DNA of 64,000 nucleotides. Origin: Haematobia irritans (taxonomy: Eukaryota; Arthropoda; Insecta; Diptera; Muscidae). The position numbers were made by a program, and so were the translations under genes. Within the stretch, counting starts at the first letter, position 1. The number at the start of each line of letters is the position of its first letter. Shown piece after piece: positions 1 through 14,283 of the stretch. Location of the stretch: positions 107,788,026-107,852,025 of the forward strand of contig NC_134398.1 of assembly GCF_050003625.1 (NCBI RefSeq), in the 5' to 3' direction. The notes below the pieces were generated by a model. It was given only the letters and a program-made list of their open reading frames with translations, made no database searches and was not told the origin of the DNA.

Positions 1-1852
1 CTAAAGAGACACATATATCTTATTAGTCAAAGTCGTTGTTAGGCGCAATTATAAAGAAAAATAAAACAAAAAAAGTCCATCTTGCGGCCGTATACAACAA
101 AGCGACAAACGATTCATTGTCCATGCTAAACTTGCGCTGTGTGGGTTGATAACCCGAATGAAAAATGTGGGTTGACAACCCGATTGAAAATTACAATTTC
201 CATTGCGGCCGTATATGACAAAGCGACAAACGATTCATTGTCCGTGCTAAACTTGCGCTGTGTGGGTTGATAACCCGAATGAAAATTGTAATTTTCATTC
301 GGGTTATCAACCCACATTTTTCATTCGGGTTATCAACCCACATTTTTCATTCGGGTTATCAACCCACACAGCGCAAGTTTAGCACGGACAACGAATCGTT
401 TGTCGCTTTGTTGTATACGGCCGCAAGATGGACTGTTTTTGTTTTATTTTTCTTTATAATTGCGCCTAACAAAGACTTTGACTAATAAGATATATGTGTC
501 TCTTTAGGGCGGTTTAGACATCTTGCGGCCGTATACAACAAAACGACAAACGATTCATTGTCCATGCTAAACTTGCGCTGTGTGGGTTGATATGAAAATT
601 GTAATTTTCATTCGGGTTACCAACCCACAGCGCAAGTTTAGCATGTACAATGAATCGTTTGTCGTTTTGTTGTATATGGCCGCAAGATGTCTGAACCGCC
701 CTAAAGAGACACATATATCTTATTAGGGAAAGTCGTTGTTAGGCGCAATTATCAAAAAAAAAACAAAAAAAGTCCATCTCCGGTTTTGGTGAATCAGAGC
801 CAATTGAAAATTTTATTATTAGATTTTTTTTATTTTTATTAGAATTTGACAACCCGATTGAAAATTACAATTTTCATTCGGGTTCTCAACCCACACAGCG
901 CAAGTTTAGCACGGACAATGAATCGATTGTCGCTTTGTTGTATACGGCCGCAAGATGGACTTTTTTTGTTTTATTTTTCTTTATAATTGCGCCTAACAAC
1001 GACTTTGACTAATAAGATATATGTGTCTCTTCAGGGCGGTTCAGACATCTTGCGGCCGTATACAACAAAACGACAAACGAGTCATTGTCCATGCTAAACT
1101 TGCGCTGTATGGGTTGATAACCCGAATGAAAATTGTAATTTTTATTCAGGTTATCAACCCACAATTTTCATGCGGGTTATCAACCCACACAGCGCAAGTT
1201 TAGCATGGACAATGAATCGTTTGTCGTTTTGTTGTATACGGCCGCAAGATGTCTGAACCGCCCTAAAGAGACACATATATCTTATTTTCATTCGGGTTAT
1301 CAACCCACATTTTTCATTCGGGTTATCAACCCACACAGCCAAAGTCCATCTTGCGGCCGTATACAACAAAGCGACATACGATTCATTGTCCATGCTAAAC
1401 TTGCGCTGTGTGGGTTGATAACCCGAATGAAAAAAGTGGGTTGACAACCCGATTGAAAATTACAATTTTCATTGCGGCCGTATACGACAAAGCGACAAAC
1501 GATTCGTTGTCCGTGCTAAACTTGCGCTGTGTGCGTTGATAACCCGAATGAAAATTGTAATTTTCATTCGGGTTATCAACCCACATTTTTCATTCGGGTT
1601 ATCAACGCACACAGCGCAAGTTTAGCACGGACAACGAATCGTTTGTCGCTTTGTTGTATACGGCCGCAAGATGGACTTTTTTTGTTTTATTTTTCTTTAT
1701 AATTGCGCCTAACAACGACTTTGACTTATAAGATATATATGTCTCATTAGCGCGTTTAAGACCACTTGCGGCCGTATACAACAAAACGACAAACGATTCA
1801 TTGTCCATGCTAAACTTGCGCTGTGTGGGTTGATAACCCGCATGAAAATTGT

Positions 1853-1902
1853 GGGTTGATAACCCGAATGAAAATTACAATTTTCATTCGGGTTATCAAC
1901 CC
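1853..1902. repeat. Perfect 50-bp palindromic core (example)
   Basis: Left arm 1853-1876 and right arm 1879-1902 are perfect 24-nt reverse complements separated by AC. Each arm itself holds the small hairpin GGGTTGATAACCC. The same core recurs throughout all satellite blocks, with AC or GT in the centre depending on orientation. Confidence 0.95.
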
Positions 1903-4274
1903 ACACAGCGCAAGTTTAGCATGGACAATGAATCGTTTGTCGTTTTGTTGTATACGGCCGCAAGATGTCTGAACCGCCCTAAAGAGACACATATATCTTA
2001 TGAGTCAAAGTCGTTGTTAGGCGCAATTATAAAGAAAAATAAAACAAAAAAAGTCCATCTTGCGGCCGTATACAACAAAGCGACAAACGATTCATTGTCC
2101 ATGCTAAACTTGCGCTGTGTGGGTTGATAACCCGAATGAAAAATGTGGGTTGACAACCCGATTGAAAATTACAATTTTCATTGCGGCCGTATACGACAAA
2201 GCGACAAACGATTCATTGTCCGTGCTAAACTTGCGCTGTGTGGGTTGATAACCCGAATGAAAATTGTAATTTTTTTTGATAACCCGAATGAAAATTGTAA
2301 TTTTCATTCTGGTTATCAACCCACACAGCGCAAGTTTAGCATGGACAATGAATCGTTTGTCGCTTTGTTGTATACGGCCGCAAGATGGACTTTTTTTGTT
2401 TTATTTTTCTTTATAATTGCGCCTAACAACGACTTTGACTAATAAAATATATGTGTCTCTTTAGGGCGGTTCAGACATCTTGCGGCCGTATACAACAAAA
2501 CGACAAACGATTCATTGTCCATGCTAAACTTGCGCTGTATGGGTTGATAACCCGAATGAAAATCGTAATTTTCATTCGGGTTATCAACCCACAATTTTCA
2601 TGCGGGTTATCAACCCACACAGCGCAAGTTTAGCATGTACAATGAATCGTTTGTCGTTGTGTTGTATACGGCCGCAAGATGTCTGAACCGCCCTAAAGAG
2701 ACACATATATCTTATTAGTGAAAGTCGTTGTTAGGCGCAATTATAAAAAAAAAAACAAAAAAAGTCCATCTCCGGTTTTGGTGAATCAGAGCCAATTGAA
2801 AATTTTATTATTAGATTTTTTTATTTTTATTAGAATTTGACAACCCGATTGAAAATTACAATTTTCATTCGGGTTCTCAACCAACACAGCGCAAGGTTAG
2901 CACGGACAATGAATCGTTTGTCGCTTTGTCGTATACGGCCGCAAGTGGTCTGAACCGCGCTAAAGAGACATATATATCTTATAAGTCAAAGTCGTTGTTA
3001 GGCGCAATTATAAAGAAATATAAAACAAAAAAAGTCCATCTTGCGGCCGTATACAACAAAGCGACAAACGATTCGTTGTCCGTGCTGAACTTGCGCAGTG
3101 TGGGTTGATAACCCGAATGAAAAATGTGGGTTGATAACCCGAATGAAAATAAGATATATGTGTCTCTTTAGGGCGGTTCAGACATCTTGCGGCCGTATAC
3201 AACAAAACGACAAACGATTCATTGTCCATGCTAAACTTGCGCTGTGTGGGTTGATAACCCGCATGAAAATTGTGGGTTGATAACCCGAATGCAATTTACA
3301 ATTTTCATTCGGGTTATCAACCCATACAGCGCAAGTTTAGCATGGACAATGAATCGTTTGTCGTTTTGTTGTATACGGCCGCAAGATGTCTGAACCGCCC
3401 TAAAGAGACACATATATCTTATTAGTCAAAGTCGTTGTTAGGCGCAATTATAAAGAAAAATAAAACAAAAAAAGTCCATCTTGCGGCCGTATACAACAAA
3501 GCGACAAACGATTCATTGTCCATGCTAAACTTGCGCTGTGTGGGTTGAAAATCCGAATGAAAAATGTGGGTTGACAACCCGATTGAAAATTACAATTTTC
3601 ATTGCGGCCGTATATGACAAAGCGACAAACGATTCATTGTCCGTGCTAAACTTGCGCTGTGTGGGTTGATAACCCGAATGAAAATTGTAATTTTCATTAG
3701 GGTTATCAACCCACATTTTTCATTCGGGTTATCAACCCACATTTTTCATTCGGGTTATCAACCCACACAGCGCAAGTTTAGCACGGACAACGAATCGTTT
3801 GTCGCTTTGTTGTATACGGCCGCAAGATGGACTGTTTTTGTTTTATTTTTCTTTATAATTGCGCCTAACAAAGACTTTGACTTATAAGATATATATGTCT
3901 CTTTAGCGAGGTTCAGACCACTTGCGGCCGTATACGACAAAGCGACAAACGATTCATTGTCCGTGCTAAACTTGCGCTGTGTGGGTTGAGAACCCGAATG
4001 AAAATTGTAATTTTCAATCGGGTTGTCAAATTCTAATAAAAATAAAAAAATCTAATAATAAAATTTTCAATTGGCTCTGATTCACCAAAACCGGAGATGG
4101 ACTTTTTTTGTTTTTTTTTTTAATAATTGCGCCTAACAACGACTTTCACTAATAAGATATATGTGTCTCTTTAGGGCGGTTCAGACATCTTGCGGCCGTA
4201 TACAACAAAACGACAAACGATTCATTGTCCATGCTAAACTTGCGCTGTGTGGGTTGATAACCCGCATGAAAATT

Positions 4275-7200
4275 GTGGGTTGATAACCCGATTGAAAATT
4301 ACAATTTTCATTCGGGTTCTCAGCCCACACAGCGCAAGTTTAGCACGGACAATGAATCGTTTGTCGCTTTGTCGTATACGGCCGCAAGTGGTCTGAACCG
4401 CGCTAAAGAGACATATATATCTTATAAGTCAAAGTCGTTGTTAGGCGCAATTATAAAGAAAAATAAAACAAAAAAAGTCCATCTTGCGGCCGTATACAAC
4501 AAAGCGACAAACGATTCGTTGTCCGTGCTAAACTTGCCCTGTGTGGGTTGATAACCCGAATGAAAATTGTAATTTTCATTCAGATTATCAACCCACATTT
4601 TTCATTCGGGTTATCAACCCACACAGCGCAAGTTTAGCATGGACAATGAATCGTTTGTCGCTTTGTTGTATACGGCCGCAAGATGGACTTTTTTTGTTTT
4701 ATTTTTCTTTATAATTGCGCCTAACAACGACTTTGACTAATAAGATATATGTGTCTCTTCAGGGCGGTTCAGACATCTTGCGGCCGTATACAACAAAACG
4801 ACAAACGAGTCATTGTCCATGCTAAACTTGCGCTGTATGGGTTGATAACCCGAATGAAAATTGTAATTTTTATTCAGGTTATCAACCCACAATTTTCATG
4901 CGGGTTATCAACCCACACAGCGCAAGTTTAGCATGGACAATGAATCGTTTGTCGTTTTGTTGTATACGGCCGCAAGATGTCTGAACCGCCCTAAAGAGAC
5001 ACATATATCTTATTTTCATTCGGGTTATCAACCCACATTTTTCATTCGGGTTATCAACCCACACAGCCAAAGTCCATCTTGCGGCCGTATACAACAAAGC
5101 GACAAACGATTCATTGTCCATGCTAAACTTGCGCTGTGTGGGTTGATAACCCGAATGAAAAAAGTGGGTTGACAACCCGATTGAAAATTACAATTTTCAT
5201 TGCGGCCGTATACGACAAAGCGACAAACGATTCGTTGTCCGTGCTAAACTTGCACTGTGTGCGTTGATAACCCGAATGAAAATTGTAATTTTCATTCGGG
5301 TTATCAACCCACATTTTTCATTCGGGTTATCAACGCACACAGCGCAAGTTTAGCACGGACAACGAATCGTTTGTCGCTTTGTTGTATACGGCCGCAAGAT
5401 GTCTGAACCGCCCTAAAGAGACACATATATCTTATTAGGGAAAGTCGTTGTTAGGCGCAATTATCAAAAAAAAACAAAAAAAGTCCATCTCCGGTTTTGG
5501 TGAATCAGAGCCAATTGAAAATTTTATTATTAGATTTTTTTATTTTTATTAGAATTTGACAACCCGATTGAAAATTACAATTTTCATTCGGGTTCTCAAC
5601 CCACACAGCGCAAGTTTAGCACGGACAATGAATCGTTTGTCGCTTTGTCGTATACGGCCGCAAGTGGTCTGAACCGCGCTAAAGAGACATATATATCTTA
5701 TAAGTCAAAGTCGTTGTTAGGCGCAATTATAAAGAAAAATAAAACAAAAAAAGTCCATCTTGCGGCCGTATACAACAAAGCGACAAACGATTCGTTGTCC
5801 GTGCTAAACTTGCCCTGTGTGGGTTGATAACCCGAATGAAAATTGTAATTTTCATTCAGATTATCAACCCACATTTTTCATTCGGGTTATCAACCCACAC
5901 AGCGCAAGTTTAGCACGGACAACGAATCGTTTGTCGCTTTGTTGTATACGGCCGCAAGATGGACTTTTTTTGTTTTATTTTTCTTTATAATTGCGCCTAA
6001 CAACGACTTTGACTTATAAGATATATATGTCTCTTTAGCGCGGTTCAGACCACTTGCGGCCGTATACGACAAAGCGACAAACGATTCATTGTCCGTGCTA
6101 AACTTGCGCTGTGTGGGTTGAGAACCCGAATGAAAATTGTAATTTTCAATCGGGTTGTCAAATTCTAATAAAAATAAAAAAATCTAATAATAAAATTTTC
6201 AATTGGCTCTGATTCACCAAAACCGGAGATGGACTTTTTTTGTTTTTTTTTGATAATTGCGCCTAACAACGACTTTCCCTAATAAGATATATGTGTCTCT
6301 TTAGGGCGGTTCAGACATCTTGCGGCCGTATACAACAAAGCGACAAACGATTCGTTGTCCGTGCTAAACTTGCGCTGTGTGCGTTGATAACCCGAATGAA
6401 AAATGTGGGTTGATAATCTGAATGAAAATTACAATTTTCATTCGGGTTATCAACCCACACAGGGCAAGTTTAGCACGGACAACGAATCGTTTGTCGCTTT
6501 GTTGTATACGGCCGCAAGATGGACTTTTTTTGTTTTATTTTTCTTTATAATTGCGCCTAACAACGACTTTGACTTATAAGATATATATGTCTCTTTAGCG
6601 CGGTTCAGACCACTTGCGGCCGTATACAACAAAACGACAAACGATTCATTGTCCATGCTAAACTTGCGCTGTGTGGGTTGATAACCCGCATGAAAATTGT
6701 GGGTTGATAACCCGAATGAAAATTACAATTTTCATTCGGGTTATCAACCCATACAGCGCAAGTTTAGCATGGACAATGAATCGTTTGTCGTTTTGTTGTA
6801 TACGGCCGCAAGTGGTCTTAAACGCGCTAAAGAGACATATATATCTTATAAGTCAAAGTCGTTGTAAGGCGCAATTATAAAGAAACATAAAACAAAAAAA
6901 GTCCATCTTGCGGCCGTATACAACAAAGCGACAAACGATTCGTTGTCCGTGCTAAACTTGCGCTGTGTGCGTTGATAACCCGAATGAAAAATGTGGGTTG
7001 ATAACCCGAACGAAAATTACAATTTTCATTCGGGTTATCAACGCACACAGCGCAAGTTTAGCACGGACAACGAATCGTTTGTCGCTTTGTCGTATACGGC
7101 CGCAATGAAAATTGTAATTTTCAATCGGGTTGTCAACCCACTTTTTCATTCGGGTTATCAACCCACACAGCGCAAGTTTAGCATGGACAATGAATCGTTT

Positions 7201-8030
7201 GTCGCTTTGTTGTATACGGCCGCAAGATGGACTTTGGCTGTGTGGGTTGATAACCCGAATGAAAAATGTGGGTTGATAACCCGAATGAAAATAAGATATA
7301 TGTGTCTCTTTAGGGCGGTTCAGACATCTTGCGGCCGTATACAACAAAACGACAAACGATTCATTGTCCATGCTAAACTTGCGCTGTGTGGGTTGATAAC
7401 CCGCATGAAAATTGTGGGTTGATAACCTGAATAAAAATTACAATTTTCATTCGGGTTATCAACCCATACAGCGCAAGTTTAGCATGGACAATGACTCGTT
7501 TGTCGTTTTGTTGTATACGGCCGCAAGATGTCTGAACCGCCCTGAAGAGACACATATATCTTATTAGTCAAAGTCGTTGTTAGGCGCAATTATAAAGAAA
7601 AATAAAACAAAAAAAGTCCATCTTGCGGCCGTATACAACAAAGCGACAAACGATTCATTGTCCATGCTAAACTTGCGCTGTGTGGGTTGATAACCCGAAT
7701 GAAAAATGTGGGTTGATAATCTGAATGAAAATTACAATTTTCATTCGGGTTATCAACCCACACAGGGCAAGTTTAGCACGGACAACGAATCGTTTGTCGC
7801 TTTGTTGTATACGGCCGCAAGATGGACTTTTTTTGTTTTATTTTTCTTTATAATTGCGCCTAACAACGACTTTGACTTATAAGATATATATGTCTCTTTA
7901 GCGCGGTTCAGACCACTTGCGGCCGTATACGACAAAGCGACAAACGATTCATTGTCCGTGCTAAACTTGCGCTGTGTGGGTTGAGAACCCGAATGAAAAT
8001 TGTAATTTTCAATCGGGTTGTCAAATTCTA
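4275..8030. repeat. Large inverted repeat inside the satellite (arms about 1.13 kb)
   Basis: The segment 4275-5401 reads as the near-exact reverse complement of 6905-8030, with the axis near 6152. Matching landmarks include variant GCGTTGATAAC/GTTATCAACGC hairpins at about 5265 and 5325 versus 6970 and 7040, the rare GACTCGTTTGTC/GACAAACGAGTC variant near 4805 and 7495, and the CAGGGCAAG variant near 4535 and 7765. Sharing of rare variants shows the arms are one copied segment and not two independent arrays. Confidence 0.75.
5300..6415. repeat. Nested palindrome centred near 5860
   Basis: Sequence from about 5300 to 5855 is repeated in reverse complement from about 5865 to 6415. It includes the CCTAATAAGATATATG/TTATTAGGGAAAG variant (about 5435 versus 6280) and the AT-rich CTCCGGTTTTGG spacer on both sides. 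This palindrome sits between the arms of the larger inverted repeat at 4275-8030, so two axes of symmetry are interleaved. Confidence 0.7.
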
Positions 8031-9540
8031 ATAAAAATAAAAAAATCTAATAATAAAATTTTCAATTGGCTCTGATTCACCAAAACCGGAGATGGACTTT
8101 TTTTGTTTTTTTTTGATAATTGCGCCTAACAACGACTTTCCCTAATAAGATATATGTGTCTCTTTAGGGCGGTTCAGACATCTTGCGGCCGTATACAACA
8201 AAGCGACAAACGATTCGTTGTCCGTGCTAAACTTGCGCTGTGTGCGTTGATAACCCGAATGAAAAATGTGGGTTGATAACCCGAATGAAAATTACAATTT
8301 TCATTCGGGTTATCAACGCACACAGCGCAAGTTTAGCACGGACAACGAATCGTTTGTCGCTTTGTCGTATACGGCCGCAATGAAAATTGTAATTTTCAAT
8401 CGGGTTGTCAACCCACTTTTTTCATTCGGGTTATCAACCCACACAGCGCAAGTTTAGCATGGACAATGAATCGTTTGTCGCTTTGTTGTATACGGCCGCA
8501 AGATGGACTTTGGCTGTGTGGGTTGATAACCCGAATGAAAAATGTGGGTTGATAACCCGAATGAAAATAAGATATATGTGTCTCTTTAGGGCGGTTCAGA
8601 CATCTTGCGGCCGTATACAACAAAACGACAAACGATTCATTGTCCATGCTAAACTTGCGCTGTGTGGGTTGATAACCCGCATGAAAATTGTGGGTTGATA
8701 ACCTGAATAAAAATTACAATTTTCATTCGGGTTATCAACCCATACAGCGCAAGTTTAGCATGGACAATGACTCGTTTGTCGTTTTGTTGTATACGGCCGC
8801 AAGATGTCTGAACCGCCCTGAAGAGACACATATATCTTATTAGTCAAAGTCGTTGTTAGGCGCAATTATAAAGAAAAATAAAACAAAAAAAGTCCATCTT
8901 GCGGCCGTATACAACAAAGCGACAAACGATTCATTGTCCATGCTAAACTTGCGCTGTGTGGGTTGATAACCCGAATGAAAAATGTGGGTTGATAATCTGA
9001 ATGAAAATTACAATTTTCATTCGGGTTATCAACCCACACAGGGCAAGTTTAGCACGGACAACGAATCGTTTGTCGCTTTGTTGTATACGGCCGCAAGATG
9101 GACTTTTTTTGTTTTATTTTTCTTTATAATTGCGCCTAACAACGACTTTGACTTATAAGATATATATGTCTCTTTAGCGCGGTTCAGACCACTTGCGGCC
9201 GTATACGACAAAGCGACAAACGATTCATTGTCCGTGCTAAACTTGCGCTGTGTGGGCTGAGAACCCGAATGAAAATTGTAATTTTCAATCGGGTTGTCAA
9301 ATTCTAATAAAAATAAAAAAATCTAATAATAAAATTTTCAATTGGCTCTGATTCACCAAAACCGGAGATGGACTTTTTTTGTTTTTTTTTGATAATTGCG
9401 CCTAACAACGACTTTCCCTAATAAGATATATGTGTCTCTTTAGGGCGGTTCAGACATCTTGCGGCCGTATACAACAAAACGACAAACGATTCATTGTACA
9501 TGCTAAACTTGCGCTGTGTGGGTTGATAACCCGCATGAAA
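6991..9540 (+). repeat. 1276-bp higher-order tandem duplication in the satellite
   Basis: Landmarks repeat with a constant offset of 1275-1276 bp: 6991/8266, 7373/8649 and 7753/9029. The copies share rare variants such as CTTTGGCTGTGTGGG (7232/8508) and the GACTCGTTTGTC arm. The arrangement is head-to-tail, unlike the inverted order elsewhere in the block. Confidence 0.75.
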
Positions 9541-9694
9541 ATTGTGGGTTGGTAACCCGAATGAAAATTACAATTTTCATTCGGGTTATCAACCCACACA
9601 GCGCAAGTTTAGCATGGACAATGAATCGTTTGTCGTTTTGTTGTATACGGCCGCAAGATGTCTGAACCGCCCTAAAGAGACACATATATCTTAT
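9421..9694. repeat. Complete foldback unit of the satellite (example)
   Basis: The left side starts ATAAGATATATGTGTC and runs through the GGGCGGTTCAGACATC flank, the CAAAACGAC arm and GCGCTGTGTGGG. The right side repeats this in reverse order and ends ATATCTTAT. Arms of about 110 bp flank a centre near 9570. The centre carries one extra partial GGGTTG hairpin on the left, so symmetry is near-perfect and not exact. Similar units occur every few hundred bases. Confidence 0.85.
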
Positions 9695-12600
9695 TAGTGA
9701 AAGTCGTTGTTAGGCGCAATTATTAAAAAAAAAACAAAAAAAGTCCATCTCCGGTTTTGGTGAATTAGAGCCAATTGAAAATTTTATTATTAGATTTTTT
9801 TATTTTTATTAGAATTTGACAACCCGATTGAAAATTACAATTTTCATTCGGGTTCTCAACTCACACAGCGCAAGTTTAGCACGGACAATGAATCGTTTGT
9901 CGCTTTGTCGTATACGGCCGCAAGTGGTCTGAACCGCGCTAAAGAGACATATATATCTTATAAGTCAAAGTCGTTGTTAGGCGCAATTATAAAGAAAAAT
10001 AAAACAAAAAAGTCCATCTTGCGGCCGTATACAACAAAGCGACAAACGATTCGTTGTCCGTGCTAAACTTGCGCTGTGTGGGTTGATAACCCGAATGAAA
10101 AATGTGGGTTGATAACCCGAATGAAAATAAGATATATGTGTCTCTTTAGGGCGGTTCAGACATCTTGCGGCCGTATACAACAAAACGACAAACGATTCAT
10201 TGTCCATGCTAAACTTGCGCTGTGTGGGTTGATAACCCGCATGAAAATTGTGGGTTGATAACCCGAATGAAAATTACAATTTTCATTCGGGTTATCAACC
10301 CACACAGCGCAAGTTTAGCATGGACAATGAATCGTTTGTCGTTTTGTTGTATACGGCCGCAAGATGTCTGAACCGCCCTAAAGAGACACATATATCTTAT
10401 GAGTCAAAGTCGTTGTTAGGCGCAATTATAAAGAAAAATAAAACAAAAAAAGTCCATCTTGCGGCCGTATACAACAAAGCGACAAACGATTCATTGTCCA
10501 TGCTAAACTTGCGCTGTGTGGGTTGATAACCCGAATGAAAAATGTGGGTTGACATCCCGATTGAAAATTACAATTTTCATTGCGGTCGTATACGACAAAG
10601 CGACAAACGATTCATTGTCCGTGCTAAACTTGCGCTGTGTGGGTTGATAACCCGAATGAAAATTGTAATTTTTTTGATAACCCGAATGAAAATTGTAATT
10701 TTCATTCTGGTTATCAACCCACACAGCGCAAGTTTAGCATGGACAATGAATCGTTTGTCGCTTTGTTGTATACGGCCGCAAGATGGACTTTTTTTGTTTT
10801 ATTTTTCTTTATAATTGCGACAACAACGACTAATAAGATATATGTGTCTCTTTAGGGCGGTTCAGACATCTTGCGGCCGTATACAACAAAACGACAAACG
10901 ATTCATTGTCCATGCTAAACTTGCGCTGTGTGGGTTGATAACCCGAATGAAAATTGTAATTTTCATTCGGGTTATCAACCCACAATTTTCATGCGGGTTA
11001 TCAACCCACACTGCGCAAGTTTAGCATGGACAATGAATCGTTTGTCGTTTTGTTGTATACGGCCGCAAGATGTCTGAACCGCCCTAAAGAGACACATATA
11101 TCTTATTAGTGAAAGTCGTTGTTAGGCGCAATTATAAAAAAAAAACAAAAAAAGTCCATCTCCGGATTTGGTGAATCAGAGCCAATTGAAAATTTTATTA
11201 TTAGATTTTTTTATTTTTATTAGAATTTGACAACCCGATTGAAAATTACAATTTTCATTCGGGTTCTCTACCCACACAGCGCAAGTTTAGCACGGACAAT
11301 GAATCGTTTGTCGCTTTGTCGTATACGGCCGCAAGTGGTCTGAACCGCGATAAAGAGATATATATCTTATAAGTCAAAGTCGTTGTTAGGCGCAATTATA
11401 AAGAAAAAATAAAACAAAAGAAGTCCATCTTGCGGCCGTATACAACAAAGCGACAAACGATTCGTTGTCCGTGCTGAACTTGCGCTGTGTGGGTTGATAA
11501 CCCGAATGAAAAATGTGGGTTGATAACCCGAATGAAAATAAGATATATGTGTCTCTTTAGGGCGGTTCAGACATCTTGCGGCCGTATACAACAAAACGAC
11601 AAACGATTCATTGTCCATGCTAAACTTGCGCTGTGTGGGTTGATAACCCGCATGAAAATTGTGGGTTGATAACCCGAATGAAATTTACAATTTTCATTCG
11701 GCTTATCAAGCCATACAGCGCAAGTTTAGCATGGGCAATGAATCGTTTGTCGTTTTGTTGTATACGGCCGCAAGATGTCTGAACCGCCCTAAAGATACAC
11801 ATATATCTTATTAGTCAAAGTCGTTGTTAGGCGCAATTATAAAGAAAAATAAAACAAAAAAAGTCCATCTTGCGGCCGTATATAACAAAGCGACAAACGA
11901 TTCATTGTCCATGCTAAACTTCCGCTGTGTGGGTTGATAACCCGAATGAAAAATGTGGGTTGACAACCCGATTGAAAATTACAATTTTCATTGCGGCCGT
12001 ATACGACAAAGCGACAAACGATTCATTGTCCGTGCTTAACTTGCGCTGTGTGGGTTGATAACCCGAATGAAAATTGTAATTTTTTCTTGATAACCCGAAT
12101 GAAAATTGTAATTTTCATTCGGGTTATCAACCCACATTTTTCATTCGGGTTATCAACCCACACAGCGAAAGTTTAGCATGGACAATGAATCGTTTGTCGC
12201 TTTGTTGTATACGGCCGCAAGATGGACTTTTTTTGTTTTATTTTTCTTTATAATTGCGCCTAACAACGACTTTGACTAATAAGATATATGTGTCTCTTTA
12301 GAGCGGTTCAGACATATTGCGGCCGTATACAACAAAACGACAAACGATTCATTGTCCATGCTAAACTTGCGCTGTGTGGGTTGATAACCCGAATGAAAAA
12401 TGTGGGTTGATAACCCGCATGAAAATTGTGGGTTGATAACCCGAATGAAAATTACAATTTTCATTCGGGTTATCAACCCACACAGCGCAAGTTTAGCATG
12501 GACAATGAATCGTTTGTCGTTTTGTTGTATACGGCCGCAAGATGTCTGAACCGCCATAAAGAGACACATATATCTTATTAGTCAAAGTCGTTGTTAGGCG

Positions 12601-14283
12601 CAATTATAAAGAAAAATAAAACAAACAAAGTCCATCTTGCGGCCGTATACAACAAAGCGACAAACGATTCATTGTCCATGCTAAACTTGCGCTGTGTGGG
12701 TTGATAACCCGAATGAAAAATGTGGGTTGACAACCCGATTGAAAATTACAATTTTCATTGCGGCCGTATACGACAAAGCGACAAACGATTCATTGTCCGT
12801 GCTAAACTTGCGCTGTGTGGGTTGATAACCCGAATGAAAATTGTAATTTTTTTTTGATAACCCGAATGAAAATTGTAATTTTCATTCGGGTTATCAACCC
12901 ACATTTTTCATTCGGGTTATCAACCCACACAGCGCAAGTTTAGCATGGACAATGAATCGTTTGTCGCTTTGTTGTATACGGCCGCAAGATGGACTTTTTT
13001 TTGTTTTATTTTTCTTTATAATTGCGCCTAACAACGACTTTGACTAATAAGATATATGTGTCTCTTTAGAGCGGTTCAGACATCTTGCGGCCGTATACAA
13101 CAAAACGACAAACGATTCATTGTCCATGCTAAACTTGCGCTGTATGGCTTGATAAGCCGAATGAAAATTGTAAATTTCATTCGGGTTATCAACCCACAAT
13201 TTTCATGCGGGTTATCAACCCACACAGCGCAAGTTTAGCATGGACAATGAATCGTTTGTCGTTTTGTTGTATACGGCCGCAAGATGTTTGAACCGCCCTA
13301 AAGAGACACATATATCTTATTAGTGAAAGTCGTTGTTAGGCGCAATTATAAAAAAAAAAAAAACAAAAAAGTCCATCTCAGGTTTTGGTGAATCAGAGCC
13401 AATTGAAAATTTTATTATTAGATTTTTTTATTTTTATTAGAATTTGACAACCCGATTGAAAATTACAATTTTCATTCGGGTTCTCAACCCACACAGCGCA
13501 AGTTTAGCACGGACAATGAATCGTTTGTCGCTTTGTCGTATACGGCCGCAAGTGGTCTGAACCGCGCTAAAGAGACATATATATCTTATAAGTCAAATTC
13601 GTTGTTAGGCGCAATTATAAAGAAAAAATAAAACAAAAAAGTCCATCTTGCGGCCGTATACAACAAAGCGACAAACGATTCGTTGTCCGTGCTGAACTTG
13701 CGCTGTGTGGGTTGATAACCCGAATGAAAAATGTGGGTTGATAACCCGAATGAAAATAAGATATATGTGTCTCTTTAGGGCGGTTCAGACATCTTGTGGC
13801 CGTATACAACAAAACGACAAACGATTCATTGTCCATGCTAAACTTGCGCTGTGTGGGTTGATAACCCGAATGAAAATTGTAATTTTTTTTTTGATAACCC
13901 GAATGAAAATTGTAATTTTCATTCGGGTTATCAACCCACATTTTTCATTCGGGTTATCAACCCCCACAGCGCAAGTTTAGCATGGACAATGAATCGTTTG
14001 TCGCTTTGTTGTATACGGCCGCAAGATGGACTTTTTTTGTTTTATTTTTCTTTATAATTGCGCCTAACAACGACTTTGACTAATAAGATATATGTGTCTC
14101 TTTAGGGCGGTTCAGACATCTTGCGGCCGTATACAACAAAACGACAAACGATTCATTGTCCATGCTAAACTTGCTCTGTGTGGGTTGATAACCCACACAG
14201 CGCAAGTTTAGCATGGACAATGAATCGTTTGTCGTTTTGTTGTATACGGCCGCAAGATGTCTGAACCGCCCTAAAGAGACACA

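Larger units (their letters stand above)
1..14283. repeat. Palindromic (foldback-type) complex satellite, block 1
   Basis: The block consists of the same few modules in both orientations. Core modules are GGGTTGATAACCC hairpins joined by GAATGAAAATT. Arms run through GCGCAAGTTTAGCA, a stretch matching ACGATTCATTGTCC, and GTATACGGCCGCAAG. Three outer flanks recur: GGGCGGTTCAGACATC next to AGATATATGTGTCTCTTTA; GCGCGGTTCAGACCACTTG; and TTAGGCGCAATTATAAAG with an A-rich run. An AT-rich spacer with CTCCGGTTTTGGTGAATC is inserted between some units, for example near 780-850 and 4025-4100. Every arm has an inverted partner within a few hundred bases. Many short ORFs occur on both strands, but they are by-products of stop-poor palindromes. 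Seen directly: the modular inverted structure. Inferred: origin from a foldback-like element amplified as a satellite. Confidence 0.9.

Noticed and set aside
1..14283. Dozens of 60-140-codon ORFs on both strands of the satellite (for example around 6952-7422)
   Set aside because: They repeat with the palindromic modules, occur in overlapping opposite frames, and are cut by module junctions and not by native stops. No codon bias or domain is visible.
1..14283. CRISPR-like regular repeats
   Set aside because: No constant direct repeat with unique spacers. The units are inverted, vary in order, and the genome context is eukaryotic.
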